From contig JAKSPX010000089.1 in assembly GCA_024404415.1 (NCBI GenBank), positions 1 through 6,685 of the forward strand: a stretch of DNA of 6,685 bases, read 5' to 3'. The translations under genes were made by a program, and so were the position numbers. This DNA comes from Clostridia bacterium (GTDB lineage: Bacteria; Bacillota; Clostridia; Oscillospirales; QAMX01). The notes beneath the pieces were generated by a model. It was not told where the DNA came from, did no database searches, and was given only the letters and a program-made list of their open reading frames with translations. The stretch's first letter is position 1. The number at the start of each line of letters is the position of its first letter. Of this stretch, positions 6,349 to 6,685 are shown piece after piece.

Positions 6349-6685
6349 TTACGATCTTTCGTCGGGCTCGAGCGCCGCGTAGACGGCCGCCGACGCCGCC
6401 TCCAGCATATTCACGTCGGGCTCCGCGGTGGTGAATTTCTGCGCCCACGCGCCGAGTTTGCCGAAAGCGCCGTCGCCGTTCTTCATCAGCGCCTCATAAG
6501 CCGCCGCAAGCGAGGCAAGAAGCAGGGTTTCGTTCGCCGCGGGCTGCCATTTTTCCGGAAGGAAGGGCGTGACGAGGGTTGCGGAGGCGAGGTACAGCGC
6601 TTCCGCCATCACCGAAAGCGAGGTGCCGCAGCGCGGATGGATGCGCGATTCGTGGTAGGCATTCTCCGGGATGGGCGGAATGCCC
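6349..6685 (-). CDS. Unrecognised protein, C-terminal part (cut by right window edge)
   Basis: The frame is open from the right edge to the TAA at 6351-6349, giving about 111 residues of a longer protein. An internal GTG at 6612 could start an 87-residue ORF, but coding sense continues upstream of it (ENAYHESRIHPRCGTSLSVM precedes AEALYLASATL), so I read this as the end of a larger gene. The visible part is Ala/Leu-rich, predicted mostly helical, with a conserved-looking HESRIHPRCGTS stretch rich in polar and charged residues that could be part of an active site. I do not recognise the family; the helical end would suit an alpha-barrel sugar enzyme, but that is a guess. It ends 26 bases before the out-of-frame ATG of the fusion gene and 36 before its GTG start, so it is probably the first visible gene of the same operon. 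Confidence 0.6.
   Translation of the reverse strand, partial: GIPPIPENAYHESRIHPRCGTSLSVMAEALYLASATLVTPFLPEKWQPAANETLLLASLAAAYEALMKNGDGAFGKLGAWAQKFTTAEPDVNMLEAASAAVYAALEPDERS

Overview
The window is ordinary chromosomal DNA from what looks like a Gram-positive gut-type anaerobe of the class Clostridia, perhaps an Oscillospiraceae-like lineage. The evidence is moderately high GC, strong AGGAG-type ribosome binding sites, tight operons, and a palindromic repeat of a kind I associate with those genomes. This assignment is inference; there is no rRNA or marker gene to settle it. No phage, plasmid, transposase, CRISPR, tRNA or rRNA signal was seen.

Layout. (1) Positions 1-1385, minus strand: the N-terminal ~461 residues of a glycoside hydrolase family 38 (alpha-mannosidase-type) enzyme, cut by the left edge. 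It has a textbook promoter at 1416-1444. (2) Positions 1521-3486, plus strand: a three-gene operon transcribed divergently from the GH38 gene. It holds a YfcE-type metallophosphodiesterase with a TTG start, a PHP-domain metallohydrolase and a Nudix hydrolase, with gaps of only 20 and 8 bases. (3) Positions 3500-3623: a 124-base nested palindrome between convergent transcription units, probably a dispersed MITE/REP-like repeat that may also end transcription both ways. (4) Positions 3647-6685, minus strand: a second operon, read right to left. It holds the C-terminal end of an unrecognised protein cut by the right edge, a 530-residue fusion of a metallo-beta-lactamase-fold domain with a creatininase-family domain, and a Gfo/Idh/MocA NAD(P)-dependent oxidoreductase.

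How it may work together. The GH38 enzyme and the oxidoreductase/hydrolase operon suggest carbohydrate or polyol use: a dehydrogenase makes a keto-sugar or keto-cyclitol, and metal hydrolases act on it or on a derived lactone or amide. The plus-strand operon looks like phosphoester and nucleotide housekeeping.

Most worth a second look: the two-metallohydrolase fusion; its start region, where the well-placed ATG is one base out of frame across a run of seven A; the GH38 metal motif reading HWGREW where the family normally has HWDREW; and the nested palindrome. None of these amounts to a demonstrated new system. The fusion plus its operon is the best candidate for undescribed biochemistry.
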